Assembly (NCBI GenBank): GCA_023399095.1 | Contig: JAEWQS010000146.1 | Coordinates: forward strand, 1-15,660 | Direction of reading: 5' to 3' | Origin: Bacillota bacterium | GTDB lineage: Bacteria > Bacillota > Clostridia > Christensenellales > SZUA-584 | Length of the DNA: 15,660 nt | Part shown: piece by piece, positions 1 through 7,157 of the stretch | Numbering within the stretch: position 1 is the first letter of the stretch | Layout of the letters: each line of letters begins with the position of its first letter | The notes under the pieces: generated by a model | What the model was told of the DNA's origin: nothing | The model's input: only the letters and a program-made list of their open reading frames with translations | Database searches by the model: none | Translations under genes and position numbers: made by a program

Positions 1-241
1 ATGTTGAACTGCCGCCGCTTTTGCCCACAGCTTCCGCCGTGAGCCTGGACACAGCGATGCCGATGCCCGAAGACGCAAATGTGGCCGCGAGCATGTAGAT
101 GGATACAATGAGCTGATAGAGTCCGACGCCCTCCGCGCCGATTTTCCCCGACATATAGGCCATCAGAAAAATGCCAATAACCCTTAGCAGCTGCGAGGTC
201 AGTGTTAAAATGAATGTATTCTTGATAAAACTTCTTTTCAT
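1..241 (-). CDS. SpoVB/MurJ-like membrane flippase, amino-terminal fragment
   Basis: The reading frame starts near 241 and runs off the left edge, so only about 80 residues are visible. The protein begins MKRSFIKNTFILTLTS and continues through IGAEGVGLYQLIVSIYMLA to GIGIAVSRLTAEAVG. This matches the opening of the stage V sporulation protein B / polysaccharide biosynthesis (MOP superfamily) family: a short basic start, a first membrane helix, the G-x-E-G-V-G-L-Y loop, a second helix, then a conserved A/S-R-L-x-A-E stretch. Family members are multi-pass inner-membrane proteins moving lipid-linked glycan precursors during sporulation or envelope synthesis. An AGGA motif lies about 10 nt upstream of the ATG at 241; an in-frame ATG at 247 sits too close to that motif, so 241 is preferred. 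The fragment cannot separate SpoVB proper from vegetative paralogs. Confidence 0.75.
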   Translation of the reverse strand, partial: MKRSFIKNTFILTLTSQLLRVIGIFLMAYMSGKIGAEGVGLYQLIVSIYMLAATFASSGIGIAVSRLTAEAVGKSGGSST

Positions 242-305
242 CCGCATCCATCCTGTATAAGAAACGTTAATTATGTATATGTGGATGGCATCTTGAAAAA
301 AACGC

Positions 306-341
306 AAAAAAAGAGCATCGATATACATACCAATGCTCTTT
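306..341 (-). terminator. Rho-independent terminator of ChW copy A
   Basis: On the minus strand AAAGAGCAT and ATGCTCTTT form a 9-bp stem around a 14-nt loop, followed by a run of seven T. It begins about 20 nt after the stop codon of the ChW gene ending at 361. It separates that gene from the SpoVB-like gene at 241. Confidence 0.85.
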
Positions 342-360
342 AGAGACTTTCTGATTTGGT

Positions 361-1965
361 TTATTTTTGTATAAACGCGTTCTCCGTGGTTCCCGGTGCT
401 GCGCCGCCTTTGTCCACCAGCCGAATCTGTATGGCTTCCAAGCGGTAACTGAACCCGGCGGTACCCGCGGCGTCACCATTTTTCGCCCAGTCCATCCAAC
501 CCAAATTTTGAGCATGGACGCGGTAATAGATATCATACTTGTTCGCCGCGTTGCCTGTCAGGCGTATGTTGATGGCTTCCAGACGCAAAGACCGCCCGGA
601 GGTGCCGCTCATCTTGCCGTTTGCGACCCAATCCATCCAGCCAATATTCTGAACATGTGTCCGATACTCAATGCCGCCATCAATGCCTTCCAATTTGATG
701 TTCATGCCTTCAAGCCGCAAGGACTGTCCGCTTGTTCCGGATGTCTCGCCGTTACTTTTCCAGCCTTGCCAGCCGACGTTCTGCACATGGCTTTGATAAT
801 TGACCCTAATTGGCTTGACGAAGGCTCTGGCAGTGGAGCCCGGCGCCGTGGCACCTTTGGCAACCAATTGGACTTCAATGCCTTCTAGACGGTAACTGTA
901 ACCCGCAGTGCCTGATGCTTCACCATTTTTCGCCCAGCCCATCCAGCCGACATTTTGAGCGTGAACGCGGTAATAGACATCATACTGGTTAGCGACCGCT
1001 CCTGTCAGCCGGATCTTGATCGCTTCCAGCCGCAGAGACCTTCCCGATGTCCCGCTCGGCGCCCCGTTTGATACCCAGTCCATCCAGCCAATGTTCTGCA
1101 CATGTGTTTGATATTCGATGCCGCCATTCGCGTTCTTTAAGCGGATCTGCATGGCTTCCAATCGCAAGGATCGTCCGCTCGTTCCTGACATCCAACCGTT
1201 TATTCTCCAATCCTGCCAGCCGATGCTCTCCACATGGCTCTGATAGATGACCGACGGGGAATCTGAGGCGGGTCTGAAATCCAGTACAAAGCTATACTTT
1301 TCACCAACAAACAAGCTTTTATAAGCGTCACCTTGTATAACTGCTATATAGTATGTTCCGGCCGATAAATCGGCGAATAATGCCCGGGCCGTCGATCCAT
1401 TGCTTAACATGTTATGACCCGCCGCGGCTACTATTCTGTGTGACGAATCAAAAAGACCAATCAGCAACTCATCTTCCCATCTGAGACCAGCAAATTTTTC
1501 AATCCATTGTCCAAGCACTGTGACTGTGCCCGGTGCGGTTATGGAAAAACGATATACATCCACATCCTGATAGTTGTCATTGATCTGTCCATTTACATTA
1601 TATTGCGGTGTACCAGCGTAACTATTATTTATGACATTTGCAGTTGAAAAATCATTGTTTAATTCGGTTTCACTGAAATCCTGCGTTTGCACCGCTGCTT
1701 TTCCAAGAACCGATTCTGTGTTTGATAACTGAGCATGAACCGATTCTGTGTAAGCCTTGTCCTCTTTTTTCTCAATTGATGAAGGCTGCTTTTCCACTAT
1801 CGTGTTTAATAATGTTTCATATTCAGCAGGCGCTTGTTCAGAGCTGGCTGCTGTTTCAGGTGATTCATCCGCAGCCAGTGCTATGGGTGAAAAAACACTC
1901 ATCATCATAATCATTGTCATTGCCAGTAGCAGAATCTTTTTTTTCTTTTTAAGCATCCAATTCAT
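361..1965 (-). CDS. Secreted ChW-repeat protein, copy A
   Basis: A 534-residue exported protein. Residues 1-31 are a signal peptide: a five-lysine start, a hydrophobic core, then cleavage near ALA-ADE. Residues 32-95 are a low-complexity linker. Residues about 96-232 resemble a bacterial pre-peptidase C-terminal (PPC) beta domain, with E-x-E/N-N-D near the start and the conserved G-T-Y-Y-I-A-V strand. Six clostridial hydrophobic ChW repeats follow at about 241-276, 284-320, 330-368, 390-425, 433-469 and 480-516, each with GW-x-x-W and GT-S/A-G-x-S-x-RLE. They form two sets of three, each closing with a K-G-A-x-A-P-G-S/T-T tail. ChW repeats are known from secreted or surface clostridial proteins and are thought to bind carbohydrate or protein. 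No catalytic domain is visible. AGGAG eight nt before the ATG at 1965 supports that start over the ATG at codon 4. Exact function unknown; paralog of copies B and C. Confidence 0.9.
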   Translation of the reverse strand: MNWMLKKKKKILLLAMTMIMMMSVFSPIALAADESPETAASSEQAPAEYETLLNTIVEKQPSSIEKKEDKAYTESVHAQLSNTESVLGKAAVQTQDFSETELNNDFSTANVINNSYAGTPQYNVNGQINDNYQDVDVYRFSITAPGTVTVLGQWIEKFAGLRWEDELLIGLFDSSHRIVAAAGHNMLSNGSTARALFADLSAGTYYIAVIQGDAYKSLFVGEKYSFVLDFRPASDSPSVIYQSHVESIGWQDWRINGWMSGTSGRSLRLEAMQIRLKNANGGIEYQTHVQNIGWMDWVSNGAPSGTSGRSLRLEAIKIRLTGAVANQYDVYYRVHAQNVGWMGWAKNGEASGTAGYSYRLEGIEVQLVAKGATAPGSTARAFVKPIRVNYQSHVQNVGWQGWKSNGETSGTSGQSLRLEGMNIKLEGIDGGIEYRTHVQNIGWMDWVANGKMSGTSGRSLRLEAINIRLTGNAANKYDIYYRVHAQNLGWMDWAKNGDAAGTAGFSYRLEAIQIRLVDKGGAAPGTTENAFIQK

Positions 1966-2177
1966 TGTTATTGCTCCTAATTAGTATTAATCACCACATT
2001 CAGCCGCAAACATACCGCATGGCACCTCAATGACTTATTAGATCATTATTTACTGGTATTTCTCTTTAAAAAACAAATGGCCGCCATCAAACAAAGAGAC
2101 AGCTAAACCACCACATACTACGCTTTAGCTTTTAGGCTTCGCGACCTGATTGCATTAACAGAATTTTGTCATGTTTA
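1966..2177 (-). promoter_or_regulatory. Untranslated leader of ChW copy A
   Basis: About 200 nt separate the promoter from the ATG and hold no convincing gene. Near the ATG is the ribosome binding site AGGAG. At 2101-2130 a hairpin can form with a perfect 7-bp stem, AGCTAAA pairing with TTTAGCT. Copies B and C have leaders of similar length. I could not match the leader to a known riboswitch class. Confidence 0.4.
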
Positions 2178-2207
2178 ACAATACATCACCGCAGCAAGTT
2201 TTGTCAA
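2178..2207 (-). promoter_or_regulatory. Promoter of ChW copy A
   Basis: Reading the minus strand, a perfect -35 box TTGACA (2207-2202) is followed after 18 bp by TATTGT (2183-2178) as -10. The same TTGACA, 18-bp spacer and similar -10 occur at the same relative position upstream of copies B and C, which supports function. The mobile-element junction at 2258 lies about 50 bp upstream of this promoter. Confidence 0.6.
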
Positions 2208-2249
2208 TATATTTGTAGTTAACAGTAACGATATTTATAAACTGTCTGT

Positions 2250-2257
2250 GATATTAT
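2250..2257. repeat. Left target-site duplication of the transposon
   Basis: GATATTAT stands directly outside the left terminal inverted repeat. The identical 8-mer stands directly outside the right end at 11615-11622. Eight-bp, AT-rich target duplications are characteristic of the ISL3 family. Confidence 0.92.
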
Positions 2258-2282
2258 GGGTATCCGAAATTTCTGGTAGAAA
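2258..2282 (+). repeat. Left terminal inverted repeat
   Basis: The left tip matches the reverse complement of the right tip at 20 of 25 positions. The first 12 bases, GGGTATCCGAAA, are identical, then the match continues through TGGT and GAAA. The distal part holds a variant of the CTTGGTAGAAA box that recurs further inside. Confidence 0.88.
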
Positions 2283-2315
2283 AGTAATTTGATGAAACCT
2301 AAAAGAGTAAACACC

Positions 2316-2386
2316 CCTTGGTAGAAATTAATTAATTTATTGTACTAAGCGCCATGGATAGATAGCTCAAAACTTGGTAGGAAATA
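2316..2386 (+). repeat. Left subterminal boxes, likely transposase sites
   Basis: Two further copies of the box lie inside the left tip. CCTTGGTAGAAA at 2316-2327 is identical over 12 bases to a right-end copy at 11499-11510. The box at 2372-2384 is part of a longer 29-bp unit at 2356-2384, starting GGATAGAT and continuing GCTCAAAA, matched 25/29 in inverted orientation at 11533-11561. Repeated binding sites in transposon ends usually serve transposase binding; that role is inferred here. Confidence 0.65.
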
Positions 2387-2404
2387 AGCTTTTGAACTAA
2401 TGGG

Positions 2405-2436
2405 AAAGCCCTCACAGACACTGTGAAGGGCTTTTT
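2405..2436 (-). terminator. Terminator at the end of the hsd-transposase operon
   Basis: AAAGCCCTCACAG and CTGTGAAGGGCTTT form a 13-bp stem with one bulged A around a 4-nt loop, abutting the transposase stop codon. T-rich flanks on both sides suggest it may work in both directions. It would also block outside transcription from entering the operon from the left. Confidence 0.75.
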
Positions 2437-3774
2437 CTAATCATCTTCATCGTCAGATTGGGCTTCAAATATAAAGTTTGGGGCTTTCTCTTCGAGTTGT
2501 GGTCCAATGGTGTATTTGCCATCAAGCAGGGCTTCCAGATTCACGCCTCGAAAAAGAGACCTTGCTCTCAAAACATCGAACGAGTAACCACGACCTTTAA
2601 GGTTGTCTTCTCTTATAAGGCGGTTGGAACACTCTGTGAAAGCGTTGGTAATAGCATAAGGCGCGCTCCAGTAATTAAAAATCTCATTTTCATGGTTGAC
2701 AACCATCTTGGCTATTTCCCTGAACTTGTCGTATATAGGGTCGGCTGGGATAGTATTTTCCCACTTGGCATATTCTTTGCGAGCGTTATCCATAGAGGTA
2801 TTGTTGTTTTCATAGATACCAAAGAAATCTTCTTTTAGGTCAAAAGCAATCGCCAAAGGTTCGTAGCCGGGAGTCTTCCTGCAAAGAGCTATCTTTTGGC
2901 CTTCTTCGGTATCAAGGTCTTTTGCTCTGGTCTTTAGGGTGTATGCCAGACCCCTTTTAGTGGATATGCGCATGCATTTTGTCATATTGCCTTGTATTGT
3001 TCTGCGTATATCATCGATGGCCTCATTTGCTTTACCTACAACATGAAAGTGGTCGATAATCCATGTGGCATCAGGAAAAAACGGCTCTCCAGCAGTCATA
3101 AAAGGACCATACATATCCGAGCAGATATACTTGACATTTTCTCGGCCAGACATCTTTGAAAAATACCGCGTAAGGTCTTCTTTGGTTCTTCCAAGAAACA
3201 TATCATATAGGGTTCTATGTTCAATATCGGTAACAACAGTAACGATACCAATTTTCTTAATCTTTATTTCATCAAGCCCCATAATGGTTGGGGTTTCGAA
3301 GCTGAGAGCATCTTTGTGTTCGGCAACGAAAGTCGTAAATATGTTTTTTATCGTATTTGCTGATAGGTTGTAATCAGCAGCAACGGATTGAAATGTATTA
3401 CGCACAGCCTTTTGAGCAATGGTATTAAAGGCTCTTTGCGTTATCATGTGACTTCCCAAGGACTGAGTGTTTGAATATGTGCCATCTATATATGGCTGAT
3501 ATGTAGTCCCACACTTCATACAATGCCGTCTTGGCACTGTGATTCTGAATGTGGTTCTTACCCCTCCAATCGGCGTATCTTCAAAGTTGATTGTTCTCTT
3601 TCCGTGTTTGTAGAAGGGCTCTCCGCATATATGGCAGGTATCGGGCATATCACCTATGTAGTGCATATGAATTATCTTTAATTTATGGTCTTTTTTGTCG
3701 TAAGCCTCTTCCGTTTTGTCGATTTCACAGTCGCCTATCCCTAATAGTTCTTTTACTGTTACTGCGTTTATCAA
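2437..3774 (-). CDS. tnp: ISL3-family DDE transposase
   Basis: A 445-residue protein, the usual ISL3 length. An amino-terminal zinc-finger-like region has C47-x2-C50 (CHIC) and C85-x2-C88 (CMKC), followed by a helix-turn-helix-like stretch around 115-145. The DDE catalytic core is recognisable: D168 in MGLDEI, D220 in CSDMYGPF, D241 in the adjoining DHFH motif, and E381 in AFTECSN. The carboxy end is acidic. The start is TTG at 3774: no in-frame ATG lies upstream, and GGGAGAGGAG is placed 7 nt before it. The gene follows the hsdR stop after 26 nt on the same strand and ends at a terminator, so it probably shares the hsd transcript. Its stop lies 179 bp inside the element's left tip. It appears intact and is expected to bind the flanking repeats and mobilise the whole 9.4-kb element. 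Confidence 0.93.
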   Translation of the reverse strand: MINAVTVKELLGIGDCEIDKTEEAYDKKDHKLKIIHMHYIGDMPDTCHICGEPFYKHGKRTINFEDTPIGGVRTTFRITVPRRHCMKCGTTYQPYIDGTYSNTQSLGSHMITQRAFNTIAQKAVRNTFQSVAADYNLSANTIKNIFTTFVAEHKDALSFETPTIMGLDEIKIKKIGIVTVVTDIEHRTLYDMFLGRTKEDLTRYFSKMSGRENVKYICSDMYGPFMTAGEPFFPDATWIIDHFHVVGKANEAIDDIRRTIQGNMTKCMRISTKRGLAYTLKTRAKDLDTEEGQKIALCRKTPGYEPLAIAFDLKEDFFGIYENNNTSMDNARKEYAKWENTIPADPIYDKFREIAKMVVNHENEIFNYWSAPYAITNAFTECSNRLIREDNLKGRGYSFDVLRARSLFRGVNLEALLDGKYTIGPQLEEKAPNFIFEAQSDDEDD

Positions 3775-3800
3775 CTGTGTTCTCCTCTCCCAAGCCTTAG

Positions 3801-6800
3801 TTAACGCTTTTCAAGGTAATCACTAAGCTCGGTAATGTCCAGACGGTGTTTGGTATCAACAAGGTCATAAATAATGGTTGCAAGCGGTTTAAGCGCCTGC
3901 GGGTCAGATAGAATCTTTTCAGAAAGCTCTGTGAAATCATTGTTTTTCAGCGAAATCGCTGCGAGCTTGATGATGTTGTCGAGTCTTCCGTCTGCAATAA
4001 TAGCATCCTTGGAATTACTACTATTTCTAATCTGGATTCTGCTGACATCATCAGATGCAACATAATCCGCAATAGCGTTGATGGTTCTTGCTCCTGTGAT
4101 GGGGGATACTTCGCTGCCCCAAATCTCGTTAATGCGGATAATCAGCTCTTTCAGAGATTCCTGTTTGGAACTCTTAGCCTTGCTGTTTGCTCTCATGGGG
4201 CGAAGCGGATTAACGCCTTTTTCATCTACGCCGATGATATCAGCCTTGTTAATGCTATACTTCTCAAGCACAAGGTTCTTCATGTCAATTTCGTCCAAGG
4301 TTGTGCCGGAAATCCTGTGATTAAGCAGTTTGGCGAATCCGTAGAAGATTTCAAGGTCAGGGTCTCCAAAGTCAATAATCTGCGAGATATAGGTGTAAGC
4401 GGAGCAGTATTTCTGGAGCCTCTTACGGAAGTCCATAAGGTCATCCATATCCTTACCTATCTCGTCAAGCCGTTCTTTTACCTGCTTTATTAGCTCCTTA
4501 TCACCGGATTTTTCGGTCTCCTTGGAGAGCTTCTTCCAAGTGAAATAGGCGTTCTGCTGACTTTTGTAAGCGGACAGCCATCTATCGGCAGGTGCAGCTA
4601 CAGACTTGTAGAGTCTCTGTCTGTAAACATCCTTATCTTCTTCAAGAGCAACGATAGACTGATAACGGGCATTTTTGTACTCTTCATACTCACTGTTGGT
4701 ATAAGTGTCGGACACATCCAACTTCTTCTTGATATCGTACACGATTTCAAGGTTCTGTGGCTTTTCCATAATAGCACCCTTATCATAGGTCTTAAAGGCT
4801 CTAAACACTTTCTCGGGCTTGTTTACGAAATCTATGATATAAACTCTGTCCTTACCTGTGTGTGTTCTGTTAAGGCGGGAATAGGTCTGTACAATCTCGA
4901 TGTCGTTGCTAATGGACTTGTCAATGTACATAGCACAAAGCTTGGGTTGATTGAAGCCTGTCTGGAACTTGTTTGCAACGATAAGAAGTCTGTTAAGCGA
5001 AGTATCAAAAGCGTTTTCGACGCTTTGATATCCGAGATTATTTATGTTCTTTTCGGTGTAGTCGAAATCCTTATCTATAATTGCAAATGGGTTGTCTTCA
5101 AGGTATTCATCCTCGGGCATAATGCACTTGGAGCCATTTACCTTTTCAGAGAAAGCCACAAGAGGCTCACCCGGAACCTTAAATTGAAGGTGTGCGGCAA
5201 TCTTGCTTCTATCGTATTCGGGATGCTTTTTTAGGTAAGCATCAATGGCATATTTGTATCTTACGACAGCAGGACGACCAGAGGTTACAATCATTGCCTT
5301 TGCCTGCCCGTCAAGCATGGTGGAAACATTCTTGACGAAATGCTCTATGATAAACTCTGCCTTGCTTGTAACATTTGTCGGATGCAGCGCCTTCCAACGG
5401 GCAATTGTCCTAAGAGCAACGCTCTCATCGACAAGTTTATCTGTAACGATGTCCTCACGTAGCCTGTAAGCGGTATGGTAGTGCATATAGCCGGGGAGAA
5501 CATCAAGTATAAATCCTTCTTCAATGGCCTGCCTCATGGGGTAAAGGCCGAAAGATTCAGGAATAGCCTTATCTGTGGCGGGGTCAACTGTGTCTCCGAG
5601 CCTTCCGAATAAAGTCTTTGTCTCAGCCTTCGGGGTTGCGGTAAACGCAAAGAAGGAGACATTTTCGGGCATCGTGCGATTGGACTGAACCATCTCAAAG
5701 AAAGCGTTGATTGCATCTTCATCGGTTACATCGTCAGCATCAAAGCCTTCCTGAGACTTCTTTTTCTTTGCTGCTGCAAGCTTTAAAGCTTCGTTCATAG
5801 TGCCTGCATAAGAACCACCCTGCGAACTGTGAGCCTCGTCGATAAGAACGGCAAAATTAGTCCCTTCAAGGCACTTTTCTTTTGCTACAATATCAAGAGC
5901 GTAGGGGAAGGTCTGAAGCGTTACGACAATGATATCACGCTTCTCTTTAAGAGCCTTAAAAAGTTCTGTATTTTTGGATTTTGAGGACTTCTTTTCGTCG
6001 TCGCCACCAATCATAGCAACGACCCCGGCAGTCTTTTTTAGTTGCTTAATGGTTTTTTTGATGTTGGTGTCGAGTCCAACTCTGTCGGTTACAACAATAA
6101 CGCTCGAAAAGACCTTTTCGCCGTTCTCGTCAGCAAGACGAATAAGGTCATGAGCAATCCAAGAGATTGTCTCCGTCTTGCCGGAGCCTGCGGAATGCTC
6201 GATAAGATATCTCTGACCTACGCCTTTTTCCTTTACATCATCAATTACTCTGGTAACACAGCTCCACTGGTGATAACGAGGGAAGAGCTGTGTATTTATA
6301 GTCTTTACTCGGCCTGTAATATCCTCTTTCTTCTCGGACTTCTCAAAAATAAAGTTGTGAAATATCTTGACCCAGTTTTCCTTCTTGCAGATACTGTTCC
6401 AGAAGTAGCCTGTTGGGTACTCGTCAGAATCCGGTCCCTGCGGGGGATTTCCCGCATGACCGTTGTTGCCCTGATTGAAGGGAAGGAATAGAGGCTTGTT
6501 TCCTTCGAGATTAGTACACATATAAATCTCGTCTTCAGAGATTGCGAAATGAACTACTGCACCGCGCTTGTACATAAGCAAGTAGTTCTTTCTTTTTGTA
6601 CCCGGCTCGATAGGCTTTCGCTCTTTCTGGTACTCCTCGATAGCATCCTGAACAGTCTGTGTGAACTCGGTCTTAACCTCTGCTGTAGCAACAGGAATGC
6701 CATTTATAAAGAACACGAAGTCTAATGACTTGCTGCCTGCGGTCTGGTAATGTACTTGATGCATAACGCGAAGAATGTTCTTCTCGTAAAGGAGCTTCGG

Positions 6801-7157
6801 TCTGTCGAGGCGGGGGTCCTCGGGGTAATGCCCAGAACAGTCGATGGTCTGATAACCAGCTATTGGAAATCCGTTGCGAAGCGTCATAACGGTACCTTCG
6901 TTTTCAAGAGATTTAACAAGCGCAATCCGGAGATTGCTTTCCCAATTAACCCCAAAGTTCTCCTTCATTTTCTTTGCTTTATCAGGAGATACCCCCGAAA
7001 GGTACTCAATAAAATCGGGCATGTATAGAGCAGTATCAGGGTCAAAGCCCGTATCATCAGGGCTGACCCTCCAACCCTCACAGCTTTCAAGAGAAGCGAG
7101 CTTTTTCGAGATGTACTTCTCGAAATTCTTTTCAACATGGATATTATCTTGACCCAT
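3801..7157 (-). CDS. hsdR: Type I restriction enzyme, R (endonuclease/translocase) subunit
   Basis: An 1,118-residue HsdR. The amino-terminal nuclease domain shows the PD-(D/E)xK pattern with D146 (SLDFVFF) and E160-x-K162 (AEVKTEF). A superfamily 2 motor follows: Walker A HSAGSGKT at 321-328, Walker B/DEAH at 440-443, motif III FTATPK at 505-510, and later helicase motifs in the stretches FQTGFNQPKL and QTYSRLNR. The rest is a helical carboxy-terminal region that in this family docks onto the methylase complex. HsdR uses ATP to pull DNA past the bound complex and cuts far from unmethylated target sites. The ATG overlaps the hsdS stop by one base (TAATG), with AAAGGAAG upstream, implying translational coupling. 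All key residues are present, so it looks functional. It is followed by the transposase after 26 nt. Confidence 0.95.
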   Translation of the reverse strand: MGQDNIHVEKNFEKYISKKLASLESCEGWRVSPDDTGFDPDTALYMPDFIEYLSGVSPDKAKKMKENFGVNWESNLRIALVKSLENEGTVMTLRNGFPIAGYQTIDCSGHYPEDPRLDRPKLLYEKNILRVMHQVHYQTAGSKSLDFVFFINGIPVATAEVKTEFTQTVQDAIEEYQKERKPIEPGTKRKNYLLMYKRGAVVHFAISEDEIYMCTNLEGNKPLFLPFNQGNNGHAGNPPQGPDSDEYPTGYFWNSICKKENWVKIFHNFIFEKSEKKEDITGRVKTINTQLFPRYHQWSCVTRVIDDVKEKGVGQRYLIEHSAGSGKTETISWIAHDLIRLADENGEKVFSSVIVVTDRVGLDTNIKKTIKQLKKTAGVVAMIGGDDEKKSSKSKNTELFKALKEKRDIIVVTLQTFPYALDIVAKEKCLEGTNFAVLIDEAHSSQGGSYAGTMNEALKLAAAKKKKSQEGFDADDVTDEDAINAFFEMVQSNRTMPENVSFFAFTATPKAETKTLFGRLGDTVDPATDKAIPESFGLYPMRQAIEEGFILDVLPGYMHYHTAYRLREDIVTDKLVDESVALRTIARWKALHPTNVTSKAEFIIEHFVKNVSTMLDGQAKAMIVTSGRPAVVRYKYAIDAYLKKHPEYDRSKIAAHLQFKVPGEPLVAFSEKVNGSKCIMPEDEYLEDNPFAIIDKDFDYTEKNINNLGYQSVENAFDTSLNRLLIVANKFQTGFNQPKLCAMYIDKSISNDIEIVQTYSRLNRTHTGKDRVYIIDFVNKPEKVFRAFKTYDKGAIMEKPQNLEIVYDIKKKLDVSDTYTNSEYEEYKNARYQSIVALEEDKDVYRQRLYKSVAAPADRWLSAYKSQQNAYFTWKKLSKETEKSGDKELIKQVKERLDEIGKDMDDLMDFRKRLQKYCSAYTYISQIIDFGDPDLEIFYGFAKLLNHRISGTTLDEIDMKNLVLEKYSINKADIIGVDEKGVNPLRPMRANSKAKSSKQESLKELIIRINEIWGSEVSPITGARTINAIADYVASDDVSRIQIRNSSNSKDAIIADGRLDNIIKLAAISLKNNDFTELSEKILSDPQALKPLATIIYDLVDTKHRLDITELSDYLEKR

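Noticed and set aside
361..1965. Regular DNA repeats that might suggest a CRISPR array
   Set aside because: The periodicity comes from ChW protein repeats of about 40-50 codons in an open frame, without short identical repeats and spacers.
1966..2177. A cyclic-di-GMP or other riboswitch in the ChW leader
   Set aside because: Some short stretches look suggestive, but I could not line up the conserved core of any class, and copies B and C do not share those stretches.
2258..3800. A simple ISL3 insertion sequence sitting next to a resident hsd operon
   Set aside because: No inverted tip or target duplication exists between the transposase and hsdR. The only partner of the left tip is at 11590-11614, beyond hsdM.
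6042..6491. Plus-strand open frame of 149 codons and similar frames across hsdR, hsdS and hsdM
   Set aside because: They are antisense shadows of strongly supported genes, without ribosome binding sites or recognisable domains.
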